From the NCBI RefSeq assembly GCF_033705735.1, contig NZ_CP131131.1:1116001-1180000 (forward strand): a stretch of DNA of 64,000 nucleotides, written 5' to 3'. The stretch is from Shinella zoogloeoides (lineage in GTDB: Bacteria > Pseudomonadota > Alphaproteobacteria > Rhizobiales > Rhizobiaceae). Shown piece after piece: positions 24,904 through 34,593 of the stretch; the stretch's first letter is position 1, and every line of letters starts with the position of its first letter. The position numbers and the translations under genes were made by a program. The notes beneath the pieces are model-generated. The model was given only the letters and a program-made list of their open reading frames with translations. It searched no databases and had not been told where the DNA came from.

Positions 24904-27281
24904 TGACCGTTGCCACTTTCCGCCGCCTTGCGAGCTACCCGCCGCTGCTGCAGGCTCTCGTCGCCTCCCCGCTCCTGCGCAATGGCTATGCACTCGTTGC
25001 CAGCGCCGGGCTGACCTCGCTGCTGGGCCTCGTCTTCTGGGGGCTCGCCGCCCGGCTTTATACGCCGGAGCAGGTCGGTATCGGGGCGGCCATGATTTCC
25101 ACCATGCTGACGCTCGGCAATATTTCCCAGCTCAACCTCGGCAATCTCCTGAACCGCTATCTGCCCGCCGCCGGCATGGGAGCGCGCAGGCTGGTGCAGG
25201 TGTCCTACGGGCTGGCCGCGGTAGCGGCCGGCCTGCTGTCAGGACTGGCCGTCGTGGTCGTCCCGAATTTCGTTCCGGAACTTGCCTTCCTCCACGATCA
25301 GCCGCTGGCCGGGGCCGGATTCGTGATCGCCACCATCGTCTGGACGCTCTTCGCGCTCCAGGACAGCGTATTGGCAGGACTGCGCCGGGCTACCATAGCC
25401 CCGATCGAAAATGCCCTGTTCTCGCTTGCGAAGCTTCTTCTTCTGGTGGTTTTTGCCGGCGTGGCGCTTCCCGGCTCGGGGCTCTATGCCGCCTGGGTCC
25501 TGCCGTTGCCCTTGCTGTTGCTGCTCGTCAACTGGCTGATCTTCTTCCGCTTCCTGCCTCGCCATCGCATGACCGGCGCCGAACGTCCGGACAGGCGCTC
25601 CCTCGCCCGTTATTTCGGCTGGGATTATGTCGGAACGCTCGCCTCCATGACCGCGATGGGCGTGGCGCCGCTGATCGTGCTGCACCATGGCGGCTCGAAA
25701 GAGCTCGCCGTCTATTACATCTCGTGGGAAATCGCTTACGGCGTCTATCTGATCAGCCGTTCCATGGGCATCTCGCTCCTTGCCGAAATCGCCTTCGACC
25801 GCACGAAATTCCACCTTCTCGCCATCAACGCACTGTTCTACACGCTGATGCCGCTGGCCGTCGCCGTCGCCGTCATCTTCCTCGGCGCACCGCTCCTGCT
25901 GCGCCTTCTCGGCACGCAATATGCCGGCGAGAGTTCACTCATGCTGCGGCTTCTCGTTCTCTCCTGTCTGCCCTGGAGCGTGGTGACGCTGATGCTCGCC
26001 CTGGCGCGCGCCAACGGCCGCACGCAGGTCGTCGCTGCTGCGCAGATCGTCACGCTGGCCGTTGTTCTGGGTGTCGGCACGCCTCTTGCAGCGACTTACG
26101 GCGCGGCGGGAATGGCAACCGCCTGGCTCGCTGCCCATTGCCTTACCCTGGCCGGCCTGCTGATCGATCTCTTCCGCCGCCTCGGCTCCTCCGGCCGCGT
26201 GGAGCTTGTGCTACGCCTGTTGTCCGCGCTGGCTCGGATGCGCGGCCATCTTCTGCCTGCGGCGCGGTCCGGGCCATCTCTCCTACCCGACATTACCCGA
26301 TTCTGTGCAGAGGAGGGTATTGCCACTCCCGATCCCGGCAGCATCCGGGAATTTCGCCGCGAAAGCGATGTGCGGACCGCCGCTTTCCAAACGTCCACAG
26401 CCGAATGCTTCATCTTCAAGCAGGCGACATCGCTGGAAGGAGCGGCAGCCCTTTCCCGCCATATCGTGCAAAGCGAGGCCCTCGCCCAAAACGCGGGCAT
26501 CGGACTTTCGACGAGCCGCATCGTCGCCAGCCGTTCGTCCTCGTCCTGCAGCCTCGTTGAACGCGCTTTTCCCGGCGAAGACGGACGGGTGACGCTGGCA
26601 ACCCCGGCCCGGCATTTTCCAGCCCTCGCCCTTGCCATTCAGGCCATCGGCAAGATCCATCGAAGCACGGCGCGAATCCAGTACCTCGACGACGGCTGGA
26701 TGAGCCGCTGGGTCGACGATGACATCGCACGGGTCGCGCCTTCCCGTTCTCTCCTCGTGGATCGTGCCGGCGGGCTTTCGGGCTTTCGGGATGCACAGCA
26801 CAGGTTCTGGGCGGGTCGGCCTATGCCGCTCGGGCTTGGCCACGGGGATTTCGCACCCGGAAACCTGCTTTTCCTCGTCGGGCCGGGTGAGGCCGAGGTA
26901 AAGCTCAGCGCCATCATAGACTGGGAGGCGGCCTGCCCTGACGCCCCTCCGGGGCTGGATGAGATATTCCTGCTTCTGACGGCGCGGGCGCAGCGGAGCG
27001 GGGAGGAATTCGGGTTTGCCGTGCGAGGCTTGCTGTCGGAACCTCGCCTGTCGTCCGAAGAACAGAATACAATGGAAAGCTCCCGCAGCGCGCTGGACAA
27101 CGCCTATGGCGCCTTCACCGATCCGAAGGTCATCCATGCCCTGTGCGGCCTCGCCTGGTGGCGGCACGTTGCGGCCAACCTCCAAAAGTCCCCGCGCTTT
27201 GCAGAAAATCCACTTTGGATGGCGGTCAATATCGACCTTGTCCTCTCCACGTTCATCAGGTCGCAAGGGGTGGAAAGATGA
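24900..27281 (+). CDS. Wzx-like flippase fused to an aminoglycoside-phosphotransferase-like kinase domain
   Basis: 793 residues. The first ~450 residues are a polytopic membrane protein of the MATE/Wzx group (LTSLLGLVFWGLAARLYTPE, then ~12 hydrophobic segments), expected to flip a polyprenyl-linked repeat unit. From ~residue 460 a soluble APH/choline kinase-like domain follows: a candidate ATP-binding Lys in FIFKQATSLEG, the catalytic loop HGDFAPGN (H648, D650, N655) and the metal-binding Asp D674 in AIIDWE. The kinase residues look intact. There is no internal ribosome site or frameshift, so this is a true fusion. Two adjacent ATGs at 24900 and 24903 overlap the GH16 stop. The linkage hints at phosphorylation of the glycan or lipid carrier at the flipping step (inference). 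Confidence 0.85.
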   Translation: MMTVATFRRLASYPPLLQALVASPLLRNGYALVASAGLTSLLGLVFWGLAARLYTPEQVGIGAAMISTMLTLGNISQLNLGNLLNRYLPAAGMGARRLVQVSYGLAAVAAGLLSGLAVVVVPNFVPELAFLHDQPLAGAGFVIATIVWTLFALQDSVLAGLRRATIAPIENALFSLAKLLLLVVFAGVALPGSGLYAAWVLPLPLLLLLVNWLIFFRFLPRHRMTGAERPDRRSLARYFGWDYVGTLASMTAMGVAPLIVLHHGGSKELAVYYISWEIAYGVYLISRSMGISLLAEIAFDRTKFHLLAINALFYTLMPLAVAVAVIFLGAPLLLRLLGTQYAGESSLMLRLLVLSCLPWSVVTLMLALARANGRTQVVAAAQIVTLAVVLGVGTPLAATYGAAGMATAWLAAHCLTLAGLLIDLFRRLGSSGRVELVLRLLSALARMRGHLLPAARSGPSLLPDITRFCAEEGIATPDPGSIREFRRESDVRTAAFQTSTAECFIFKQATSLEGAAALSRHIVQSEALAQNAGIGLSTSRIVASRSSSSCSLVERAFPGEDGRVTLATPARHFPALALAIQAIGKIHRSTARIQYLDDGWMSRWVDDDIARVAPSRSLLVDRAGGLSGFRDAQHRFWAGRPMPLGLGHGDFAPGNLLFLVGPGEAEVKLSAIIDWEAACPDAPPGLDEIFLLLTARAQRSGEEFGFAVRGLLSEPRLSSEEQNTMESSRSALDNAYGAFTDPKVIHALCGLAWWRHVAANLQKSPRFAENPLWMAVNIDLVLSTFIRSQGVER

Positions 27282-29065
27282 GCCAGGCAGCAGAGATGGA
27301 CCTCCCGACAACCTCCGGAACGGTCGCGCCAGCCCGGCTCGGCACGATCATCCTTACCATCGTGCTCGCCGGGGCGCTCTTCCTGTGGACGCGCTCCCTT
27401 GGCATGAGCGACCCGGATCGGATGACCGATCTCGGGCTCGTTTCGATCGTTCCGTCTATCTTTCACCTCTCCATCGCCCTGCTCGCGGCAGGTTTTTCCT
27501 GGCTGATGATCCGGGGACGCACGAGCGGCCCGCTACCGCTTCTTTACCTCGCCGCTCTCATCCTCGTTCTCGCCGCAACGCCGCCGATCGTTTACGGCAC
27601 GCTGCGCTATTCGTGGGCCTGGAAGCATCTCGGCATCGTGGATTACATCCAGCGTCACGGCAGCGTGGACCGCACTGCGTCGTTTCTTGCGGCCTATCAC
27701 AACTGGCCCGGCCTCTTCGCGGTTACGGCCTGGATCGCCGACCGGTTCGGGGTGAGGGCCGTCGATCTGGCGCCCATCCTGCGCTTTACGCCCCCCGCCC
27801 TCGACCTCGCGATCTGTGCAGCTTATCTGCAACTGATACGCCGGTTGACGGATGACCCTCGCCTTCCCCTGACAGCCGCATGGCTCTTCATTACAGCCAA
27901 CTGGATCGGCCAGGACTATTTTTCGCCACAGGGCTTTTCCTTCCTCTTCTACATCATTCTTCTCGGTCTGTTCCTCGGCCCCTTGCGCCGGACGGCTGCC
28001 CCTTCGCCGTCCGGCGGATTTTCCGGAGTGCTTGCCAGTGCCGTCGCCATGGTGCTCATCGTCGCCGTCGTCGTAACGCATCAGTTGACGCCCCTGCTGG
28101 TCATTCTTTCCATCGGCGTGCTGACGGTCGGCCGCCGGCTCTCGCCGGTCTATCTTTTCTTCGCGCTGATCGCCCAGCTGCTCTGGCTGCTCTGGGGCGC
28201 GGCCCCCTTCGTTATCGAGCGGATTCATGACGAGCTTGCCGCCATAGGCACGTTGTCGGAAGCGACCAGTAAAATGGCCAATGTCGGGACGGTCAGCGCC
28301 GAGCGGGGCCAGGCCATCATGATCGGCCGGGCGCTGACCGCCACCATCGCGCTCTTCGCCGTTGCCGGCGGCCTCCGCCGCCTATGGAACGGATTCTTCG
28401 ATTATACCGCCGTCGCGCTGCTTCTTGCACCGGCGCCCCTCCTGCTGGTCGCCTATGGTGGAGAGGCGGTGTTCCGCGTCTATATGTTCGCGTCCCCGTT
28501 TCTCGCCTTCTTCGCGGCCGCGCTCTTCTTCCCGTCGCCCGCCGCCGGCAGGACGATCCTCAGCTTTCCACTGCTCTTCCTGCTCTGCCTGTTTTCGGCG
28601 ACAGGCTTCCTTTTCGCCAACAATGGCAAGGACCGCGAGTATCGCTTCACCAAGGATGAAGTCGCGACGGCCAAATGGCTCTACACGATAGCCCCTCCGG
28701 GAACGCTGCTCGTCGAAGGCGCGCGAAGCTACCCCTCGCAATTCGCGAATTACGAGAATTTCACCTATCTGCCGATCTCCGAGGAAGATCACGCGGCAAG
28801 GCGGGAGATCGTCACCGACCCGGCCGGTGTGTTTTACCGCTGGATGACCGACCCGCGCTGGAACGACGCGTTCCTGATCCTGACCCGAAGCCAGAAGGCC
28901 TATCTGCAAGCGTCGGGCATGCCGCCGGGTGATTTCGACCGCATGGAGAATATCCTGCTGGCCTCGCCGCGCTTCCATCTCGTGCGCGCTTCCTCCAACG
29001 CAAGGATTTTCAGGCTGCAGGCCGACCGGCCGCGGGCGGGCGGTTATCTGCCCTCGCGGCGATAG
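27278..29065 (+). CDS. Polytopic membrane protein, probable polymerase/GT-C glycosyltransferase
   Basis: A 595-residue protein with about 12 hydrophobic segments and a ~140-residue soluble C-terminus (from about GKDREYRFTKDE). The luminal motif WIGQDYFSPQGFSF is similar to one I associate with GT-C-type or Wzy-like membrane glycosyltransferases of actinobacteria and archaea. In a locus with a flippase but no other polymerase candidate, it probably polymerises repeat units or adds sugars from a polyprenyl phosphate donor. The ATG overlaps the flippase stop as ATGA. Its 3' end overlaps the end of the opposing LuxR gene by 22 bases. Membrane topology is clear; the enzymatic role is inferred. Confidence 0.7.
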   Translation: MSQAAEMDLPTTSGTVAPARLGTIILTIVLAGALFLWTRSLGMSDPDRMTDLGLVSIVPSIFHLSIALLAAGFSWLMIRGRTSGPLPLLYLAALILVLAATPPIVYGTLRYSWAWKHLGIVDYIQRHGSVDRTASFLAAYHNWPGLFAVTAWIADRFGVRAVDLAPILRFTPPALDLAICAAYLQLIRRLTDDPRLPLTAAWLFITANWIGQDYFSPQGFSFLFYIILLGLFLGPLRRTAAPSPSGGFSGVLASAVAMVLIVAVVVTHQLTPLLVILSIGVLTVGRRLSPVYLFFALIAQLLWLLWGAAPFVIERIHDELAAIGTLSEATSKMANVGTVSAERGQAIMIGRALTATIALFAVAGGLRRLWNGFFDYTAVALLLAPAPLLLVAYGGEAVFRVYMFASPFLAFFAAALFFPSPAAGRTILSFPLLFLLCLFSATGFLFANNGKDREYRFTKDEVATAKWLYTIAPPGTLLVEGARSYPSQFANYENFTYLPISEEDHAARREIVTDPAGVFYRWMTDPRWNDAFLILTRSQKAYLQASGMPPGDFDRMENILLASPRFHLVRASSNARIFRLQADRPRAGGYLPSRR

Positions 29066-29736
29066 GACATGACCGCCGCCGTCCTGTTGGTGACATGCAG
29101 CTTCCTGTAGATGCTGCGAATATGGGTTTTTACGGTATTTTCGGAGAGATGAAGCCGATGGGCTATCAGTTTGTTCTGCGTTCCCTTGCACAGTAGCTGG
29201 AGAATATCGGTCTCCCGGGCTGTCAGTTGGGAACAATCCATCGTGATTTCACTGCCCGTTGCCCGCTCCTCATGCTTGCACTCACGGCGATGCAGCAACG
29301 CCGACGGAAAATACTCTCCTCCCTTCAGAAGGAGATCCACGCTGGTCAGCAAAACACCAAGATGCATGTTCACCTGCAGAATACCGTCGATTTGACGCTC
29401 TCGCGCCATTCCCTCCAGCAAAGGATGGATCCCGGACGCATCATCCACGATGACGGCAACGGAAACCCGGAAGGCTGGGTGCCTCGCACGCTCGATTCGG
29501 GCGATTTCGACCGGGTCGCGACGATAGTACAAGATGAGGTTGGCACCCCCGTCCCCCGTATCCCGATGATCGTCGACAACCACTTCGCGATCCTGGAACC
29601 GCCGGCGAAGCGCTTCCGCCAGACATTCCACAAGGCAATCCGGCCGTGCGACAATGACGATCCGCCCCGGATCGTCGCTACGATCGGTCGGACATACGGG
29701 ATCCAATAGCGCTGTTTCGGAAACGAACATGGTCAC
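29044..29736 (-). CDS. LuxR/NarL-type regulator with a pseudo-receiver domain (paralogue of 12286)
   Basis: 230 residues. Residues ~25-150 match the pseudo-receiver of the gene at 12286 (RIVIVARPDCLVECLAEAL against RLIVIVAEPDFLIECLSEAL; GILQVNMHLGVLLTSVDLLL), and again the phospho-Asp is missing (ANLILYYRRD). The helix-turn-helix is nearly identical (LCKGTQNKLIAH, LSENTVKTHIRSIYRKL). It should bind DNA without two-component phosphorylation, perhaps sensing another signal or pairing with its paralogue. It converges on and overlaps the polymerase-like gene, so it closes the right end of the polysaccharide locus. Confidence 0.88.
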   Translation of the reverse strand: MTMFVSETALLDPVCPTDRSDDPGRIVIVARPDCLVECLAEALRRRFQDREVVVDDHRDTGDGGANLILYYRRDPVEIARIERARHPAFRVSVAVIVDDASGIHPLLEGMARERQIDGILQVNMHLGVLLTSVDLLLKGGEYFPSALLHRRECKHEERATGSEITMDCSQLTARETDILQLLCKGTQNKLIAHRLHLSENTVKTHIRSIYRKLHVTNRTAAVMSYRREGR

Positions 29737-29762
29737 CTCCGCAGACCAAGACGTTTCAGATG

Positions 29763-29775
29763 GCGAATTATTCGC
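29763..29775. promoter_or_regulatory. Palindrome upstream of the right-hand luxR gene
   Basis: GCGAATTATTCGC is a perfect 13-bp palindrome 27 bases upstream of the LuxR start, next to a run of eight T in the AT-rich 29760-29800 stretch. Position and symmetry suit an operator, possibly for autoregulation, but it does not resemble the palindrome near the left-hand luxR. Confidence 0.4.
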
Positions 29776-29875
29776 ATTATCTAAAATTTTTTTTACGCAT
29801 ATTTGGAAGGCCCATGCGGAGCCAAGTGGCGATGTGCTATTCTCGCGATGTCATGAATGCATGCGAGGTCGCCCC

Positions 29876-30688
29876 ATGCCGGAGTTCGACAACGCTTTCA
29901 CCGGCTCGGTCCCGGAGAACTACGATCGGTACATGGTACCGCTGATTTTCGAACCCTATGCGGAGGACATGGCTCGACGCGCTGCCGCCTTCTTTCCGGG
30001 CAGCGTCCTGGAGATCGCGGCGGGAACGGGCGCCGTTACACGCGCGCTGGCGCCGAAGCTGGCGGCTGGCGCGCGCTATGTCGTGACCGACCTCAACCAG
30101 CCGATGCTCGACTATGCCGCGTCGCGGCAACCTGCCGGCGGACACCTCGAATGGCGACAGGCAGATGCGATGGCGCTACCGTTTTCCGACGGAAGCTTCG
30201 ACCTCGTCTGCTGTCAGTTCGGCGCAATGTTCTTTCCCGACCGCCCGGCGGCCTATCGCGAGGCAAGGCGGGTTCTCAAGCCTGAAGGACGGTTTCTACT
30301 GAGCGTCTGGGATCGGATCGAGGAGAACGTCTTTGCCGACGACGTGACGAATGCGCTGGCGGGGATGTTCCCGGACGATCCGCCGCGCTTCCTGGCACGC
30401 ACGCCGCACGGCTATCACGACAGGGACCGGATTCGTCGCGATCTGGAGGAGGCCGGTTTTATCGACATCGGGATCGATACCCGCGCGGAACAAAGCCGCG
30501 CGCCCTCACCTCGCCTCCCCGCCGTCGCCTATTGCCAGGGAACCGTGCTTCGCAGCGAAATAGAAGCCCGGGCGCCCGGAATGCTGGAGGCAGCGACCGA
30601 CCGCGCCGCATCGGCAATCGCCAGCCGGCACGGCAATGGCGAAGTCGTCGCGAAGATTCAGGCCCATGTCATCGTGGCGAGGGCCTAG
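29876..30688 (+). CDS. SAM-dependent methyltransferase, class I
   Basis: A 270-residue Rossmann-fold methyltransferase. The SAM motif is VLEIAAGTGAVTRAL, followed by VVTDLNQPMLDYA (acidic ribose ligand), QADAMALPFSDGSFD and the post-II motif, typical of UbiE/Ubie-like Methyltransf_11 proteins. The ATG at 29876 is preceded by GAGG seven bases upstream; longer readings run through the luxR promoter region. Substrate unknown. It stands alone between the polysaccharide locus and the sugar operon and converges on the latter. Confidence 0.82.
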   Translation: MPEFDNAFTGSVPENYDRYMVPLIFEPYAEDMARRAAAFFPGSVLEIAAGTGAVTRALAPKLAAGARYVVTDLNQPMLDYAASRQPAGGHLEWRQADAMALPFSDGSFDLVCCQFGAMFFPDRPAAYREARRVLKPEGRFLLSVWDRIEENVFADDVTNALAGMFPDDPPRFLARTPHGYHDRDRIRRDLEEAGFIDIGIDTRAEQSRAPSPRLPAVAYCQGTVLRSEIEARAPGMLEAATDRAASAIASRHGNGEVVAKIQAHVIVARA

Positions 30689-30744
30689 CCTCTGCGACAT
30701 GCGCCCGCGCCATCATACAATCCTGGTACGGATTCCGGCAATGG

Positions 30745-31848
30745 CTATCCCGCGACCGAGGCGACGATCTCTCCGAGACGCCCCCGTCGCCCTTCCTCGC
30801 CGACTTCATGCGCAAGAGCGAGGAAGGCGCCGATGCGGCGCTCGATCTTTTGCGCGTGGTTCTGGACGATATCGGCGAGCCGGTGATCGAGATAGGGATT
30901 GGCGAAGCGCTCCAGCGTGACGGCCATGTATCGCTCCGCCGCCTCGCGCTGTCTGAGAGCGGCGAAGACGGGCAGCACTTCCTCCCGGTAGATCGCCGTC
31001 AATTCCGCATGCACCGCCGGACGCGCGATGAATTCGCGCACGATCGGATCGCCCTCTCCGCCCTGCCGCCGCCAGATGTCGACGAGGACGGTGTGGCCGA
31101 GGTTGAGGATATGCAGCTTCAGCCGCTCGATTTCCTTGAGATCGTCGACCAGCTCGATGGCCGGATGGGTGGAAGGGACGACGACCCCGGCACCCTTCTG
31201 GATCGCCCAGAGCGCATAGGGTTCCGCGACGGCGCCGGCGGGTTCCAGCGGTTCCGAGACGATGCGGTCGACGAGGCTGCAGGCCCAGACCACGTCCTTC
31301 TCGATATAGGAGAGGAGTTCCGGCGTACCCGCCTGCGCGGACGCAGCCGCAAGGACGGCCTCCTTCAGCACCTTGCCGTTGTCGACAACGAGTTCCATCG
31401 GCATCACGACGAGCGGTCTTGCGCCCGCTGCATGGCGGGCGGCGAGCAGGTGGTAGAGTTTTGCCGGATAGCTCATTGCCGGATGATAGGCCCGCTCCCC
31501 GTCTTCCGGCCGCGGCTGGTAGCCGGCATCGCCCGTGTTGGAGAGCACGAATTCCGCCTCCTCGACGAAGACCCGCACGACCTCCGGCCAATCGGTCGCG
31601 GCCGAAAGGCAGCGCTTCACGGAGGTGACGGTGCGCGTCTCGTCCACGGCCTGCCCATTGGCAAGACCGCGAATGCGGACCGGATAGCCCTCCGGCGCGG
31701 CAAGCGCGGCAAGCCTCCGGCTGCGTGACGCATCGCCGGAGGTCTGGACGACGGTGATCGCCCGCGCCGGATCTCCCTCGGAAAGGAACAGGTCCACATG
31801 AGCCTGCAGGAACCGGCTGGTGCCGAACTGGATGACGGGCGTCTTCAC
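30745..31848 (-). CDS. Mannitol dehydrogenase-family oxidoreductase (short form)
   Basis: A 367-residue NAD-dependent polyol/uronate dehydrogenase-family protein. The N-terminus VIQFGTSRFLQAHVDLFLSE is the nucleotide-binding signature of UxaB/UxuB/mannitol dehydrogenases, and later ILNLGHTVLVDIW and RFANPYLDHRLADI match the helical C-terminal domain. UxaB and UxuB are ~480 residues, so this is a compact member, similar to those in uncharacterised sugar-acid clusters. It probably interconverts a keto sugar acid and an aldonate. Last gene of the leftward catabolic operon; 14 bases follow the Gfo/Idh gene. Confidence 0.8.
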   Translation of the reverse strand: MKTPVIQFGTSRFLQAHVDLFLSEGDPARAITVVQTSGDASRSRRLAALAAPEGYPVRIRGLANGQAVDETRTVTSVKRCLSAATDWPEVVRVFVEEAEFVLSNTGDAGYQPRPEDGERAYHPAMSYPAKLYHLLAARHAAGARPLVVMPMELVVDNGKVLKEAVLAAASAQAGTPELLSYIEKDVVWACSLVDRIVSEPLEPAGAVAEPYALWAIQKGAGVVVPSTHPAIELVDDLKEIERLKLHILNLGHTVLVDIWRRQGGEGDPIVREFIARPAVHAELTAIYREEVLPVFAALRQREAAERYMAVTLERFANPYLDHRLADIVQNHAQKIERRIGAFLALAHEVGEEGRRGRLGEIVASVAG

Positions 31849-31862
31849 CGTGATCTCCGCCG

Positions 31863-32858
31863 TCAGAGCGCGAGTTCGCGCCGGAGCGTTTCGAGCCGTT
31901 CCATGGCGATGACGCCGTCGCGGATCGTCGGCGCGGGCGTTTCGCTACCGGCGAGCGCCGGAACGACGTCGGCGAGCAGCGAATGATAGCCCTTCGGGTC
32001 CTCGTTGGCGGCGGCGGTGAAGTTCGGCTTCCAGGTCAGCGTGTCGACGGCGTCCGAAAGGGTCGCCGCCGGGTCGTCGACCTTGAAGGGCGGATTGCGG
32101 TTCCAGCGCACTTCGATGACATTGTCGACCTCGATGCGCTGGTGGTCGCCCATGATCTCGATGCGTTCGACGGGCGTGCCGCGCGACTGCGCCGTGCCCA
32201 TGGCGATGGTGCCGATAGCGCCGCATTCGAAATCGAAATTCACATGGAAGAGGACCTTGCCGGGCGCCTTCTCCACCTTGCGGGCCGTCAGCCTAGTGAC
32301 CGGCGAGACGAGGAAGGAGACAAGGTCCATGTAGTGCACGCAATGGTGCAGGAAGAAGCCGGTATAATCGACATTGCCGGCGAAATAGCCGGGCGCCGTC
32401 ATGTAATAGCCGGTGATGCCGTAGATGTCGCCGAAGCGGCCGGAGCGCAGGATGTTCGCCGCGATCTTGTTGCCGGCGGAATAGCGCTTCATGAAGCCGA
32501 CGAGGAGCGGCTTGCCCGACTTCTCCGAGGCCGCGAGCAATTCGCGCGCGCCGGCGGCGCTGCCCGATGGCGGCTTTTCCATGAAGACGGGAAGCCCGCG
32601 CTCCAATGCCATCTTGCCGAAGCGCAGATGCTGGTCCGGACCGACAGCCATGCCGACCGCGTCGATGTCGGCGCGGCGGATGAGCTCCTCCGCATCGCTC
32701 GTCAGGTTCGTCACGCCGAACTGCCGGCCGGCCGAGGCCAGCCGGTTGCCGTCGATGTCGCAGAGCGCGACGATCTGCACGTCATGGCGAACGAGCTGCG
32801 GAAGCAGCATCTGGGTGGCGTGGACGCCGCAGCCGATCCAACCGATCTTGAGTGTCAT
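31863..32858 (-). CDS. Gfo/Idh/MocA-family oxidoreductase
   Basis: A 331-residue sugar or cyclitol dehydrogenase. The Rossmann start is [15 protein letters not shown], the conserved catalytic/cofactor motif EKPPSG lies in the middle, and the C-terminal half forms the family's open-faced sheet. It oxidises or reduces a sugar hydroxyl with NAD(P). The ATG at 32858 overlaps the stop of the TIM-barrel gene by four bases. The combination with an epimerase and a mannitol dehydrogenase-type enzyme suggests stepwise oxidation of one imported sugar. Confidence 0.88.
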   Translation of the reverse strand: MTLKIGWIGCGVHATQMLLPQLVRHDVQIVALCDIDGNRLASAGRQFGVTNLTSDAEELIRRADIDAVGMAVGPDQHLRFGKMALERGLPVFMEKPPSGSAAGARELLAASEKSGKPLLVGFMKRYSAGNKIAANILRSGRFGDIYGITGYYMTAPGYFAGNVDYTGFFLHHCVHYMDLVSFLVSPVTRLTARKVEKAPGKVLFHVNFDFECGAIGTIAMGTAQSRGTPVERIEIMGDHQRIEVDNVIEVRWNRNPPFKVDDPAATLSDAVDTLTWKPNFTAAANEDPKGYHSLLADVVPALAGSETPAPTIRDGVIAMERLETLRRELAL

Positions 32859-33736
32859 CGACGATATTCCGTGAGCAGGATGTGGGACTTGATGAATTTT
32901 GCGCTTTCCGACAGGCGTTCGCTCTCGTCCTCGTGCGGCGCGCGCCACTGGGCGAAGGGAACGCCGAAGCGGTCGTCGTTGCGGCGGAAGGGTTCGAGCG
33001 AGACGGGACCTTCGTAGCCGATCTCGTGCAGCGCCCGGAACACCTCGACCCAGTCGGTCGCGCCCGTGCCGGGGAAACCGCGATGGTTCTCGTTCGCCTG
33101 GAAATGCACGACGCGCCTGCCGCCGAGCCGGATGGCCTCCGCGATGGAAGCCTCTTCCATATGCATGTGGAACGTGTCGAGCATAAGCTGCACGGCGGGG
33201 TGGTCGACCGCATCCAGCAATTCGATCGCCTGCTGCGTGGTGCACAGGACATCGCTCTCGAAGCGGTTGAGCGGCTCGACCGCGAGCACGACGCCGAGGC
33301 CTGCGGCATGGTCGCCGGCTTCCTTGAGGCCCGCCACGCAGCGGGCCTTGCGGGCAAGGCGCTCTTCCTCGGCGACCGGCTGCGGCGGCCGACCGGCGAA
33401 GACCAGCGGATTGCCGGTAAGCGGGCCACCGACGATGGTCGCGCCGAGCGCGGCGGCGCAGTCGGCCGCATATTTCAGATAGTCGATGCCGGCGCGGTGG
33501 GCGGCCGGATCGTCCGAGGAGAGGTTGCGCTGCAGGTTGACGCGGGCGGCGAGCACGACGCCGAGGCCGGCAGCCTCCAGCGCGCGGCGCGTCTCGGCAA
33601 GATCGAGCTCGCCGGGTTCCGGCACGAGAAGCTCGACGAAGTCGTAGCCGAGCCTTTGCATTTCGGCAAAGAGCGGGAAGTGCTCGGCCGTGAAGGGCCG
33701 CGCATATTGCATGGAGATCAACCCGACGGGGTTCAT
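32855..33736 (-). CDS. Sugar phosphate isomerase/epimerase (AP endonuclease 2 family)
   Basis: A 293-residue TIM barrel of the xylose isomerase-like family: [15 protein letters not shown] near the start, then [35 protein letters not shown] and [10 protein letters not shown], giving the Glu/Asp/His metal ligands. Related proteins are keto-sugar 3-epimerases, inosose isomerases or hydroxypyruvate isomerases. Its ATG at 33736 is 23 bases after the permease gene ends. Substrate is likely the same sugar handled by the flanking dehydrogenases. Confidence 0.87.
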   Translation of the reverse strand: MNPVGLISMQYARPFTAEHFPLFAEMQRLGYDFVELLVPEPGELDLAETRRALEAAGLGVVLAARVNLQRNLSSDDPAAHRAGIDYLKYAADCAAALGATIVGGPLTGNPLVFAGRPPQPVAEEERLARKARCVAGLKEAGDHAAGLGVVLAVEPLNRFESDVLCTTQQAIELLDAVDHPAVQLMLDTFHMHMEEASIAEAIRLGGRRVVHFQANENHRGFPGTGATDWVEVFRALHEIGYEGPVSLEPFRRNDDRFGVPFAQWRAPHEDESERLSESAKFIKSHILLTEYRR

Positions 33737-33759
33737 TGTCTGTCCTCTTTCATTCGCAT

Positions 33760-34593
33760 TCAGCCCTTCACCGCGCCCTGGGTCAGCCCGCCGATCAGGC
33801 GGCGCTGCACGAGAAGGAAAAGGATGGTGGCGGGCATGGCGCCCACGACGGCGCCCGCGGCAAGCAGGCCCCATTCGATCTGGTATTCGCCGATCAGCGT
33901 CTGGATCGCGACCGTGACGGGCCGCACGTTCTTGCCGCCGAGGGTCAGCGCGTAGAGATATTCGTTCCAGGCGGTGATGAAGATGTAGATGCCGGTGGAG
34001 ATGATGCCTGGCATCGTCAGCGGCAGCACGACACGGCGCAGCGCCGTCAGCCGCGAGCAGCCGTCGATCATCGCCGCCTCGTCGAGGCTCCTGGGGATCG
34101 CGCCGACATAGCTCGTCAGCATCCATACCGCGAAGGGAATGGCGACGGTCGCATTGGCGAGGATGAGGCCGAAATGCGTATCGAGGATGCCCGCTTTGCG
34201 CATCAGCACGAAGAGCGGCAGGATGAGCAGCACGATCGGGAACATGTTGATGAGCAGGAATTGCAGCATCAACACCTTGCGGCCAGCAAAGCGGAAGCGC
34301 GAGAAGGCGTAGGCCGCCGTCACCGCGACGGCAAGGCCGAGCACCACCGTGCCGCAGGCGATGATGAGGCTGTCAAGCATGTTGCCGAGGAACGAGGTCT
34401 GGCGCAGCAGCCGCACATAGTTGTCGAGGCTCCAGCCGGCGGGCGAGACGGAGACGCCCGTGGCGTTCAGCGTCGCGGTCGGCGTCAGCGAGGTCAGCAC
34501 CATCCAGGCGAACGGCCCCATGGCGAAGAGCACGATCACCAGCACCGGCAGGTCGGTGGTGAGGATGCGGCGGAGCGTGGAGGGCTTGTTCAT
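33760..34593 (-). CDS. Carbohydrate ABC transporter permease (MalG type)
   Basis: A 277-residue inner-membrane permease with six hydrophobic segments, first near [19 protein letters not shown]. The ATPase-contacting EAA loop reads [20 protein letters not shown]. It pairs with the permease at 34590, overlapping it by four bases, and works with the binding protein at 35622 and probably the divergent ATPase at 38614. The start ATG is at 34593. Confidence 0.92.
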   Translation of the reverse strand: MNKPSTLRRILTTDLPVLVIVLFAMGPFAWMVLTSLTPTATLNATGVSVSPAGWSLDNYVRLLRQTSFLGNMLDSLIIACGTVVLGLAVAVTAAYAFSRFRFAGRKVLMLQFLLINMFPIVLLILPLFVLMRKAGILDTHFGLILANATVAIPFAVWMLTSYVGAIPRSLDEAAMIDGCSRLTALRRVVLPLTMPGIISTGIYIFITAWNEYLYALTLGGKNVRPVTVAIQTLIGEYQIEWGLLAAGAVVGAMPATILFLLVQRRLIGGLTQGAVKG

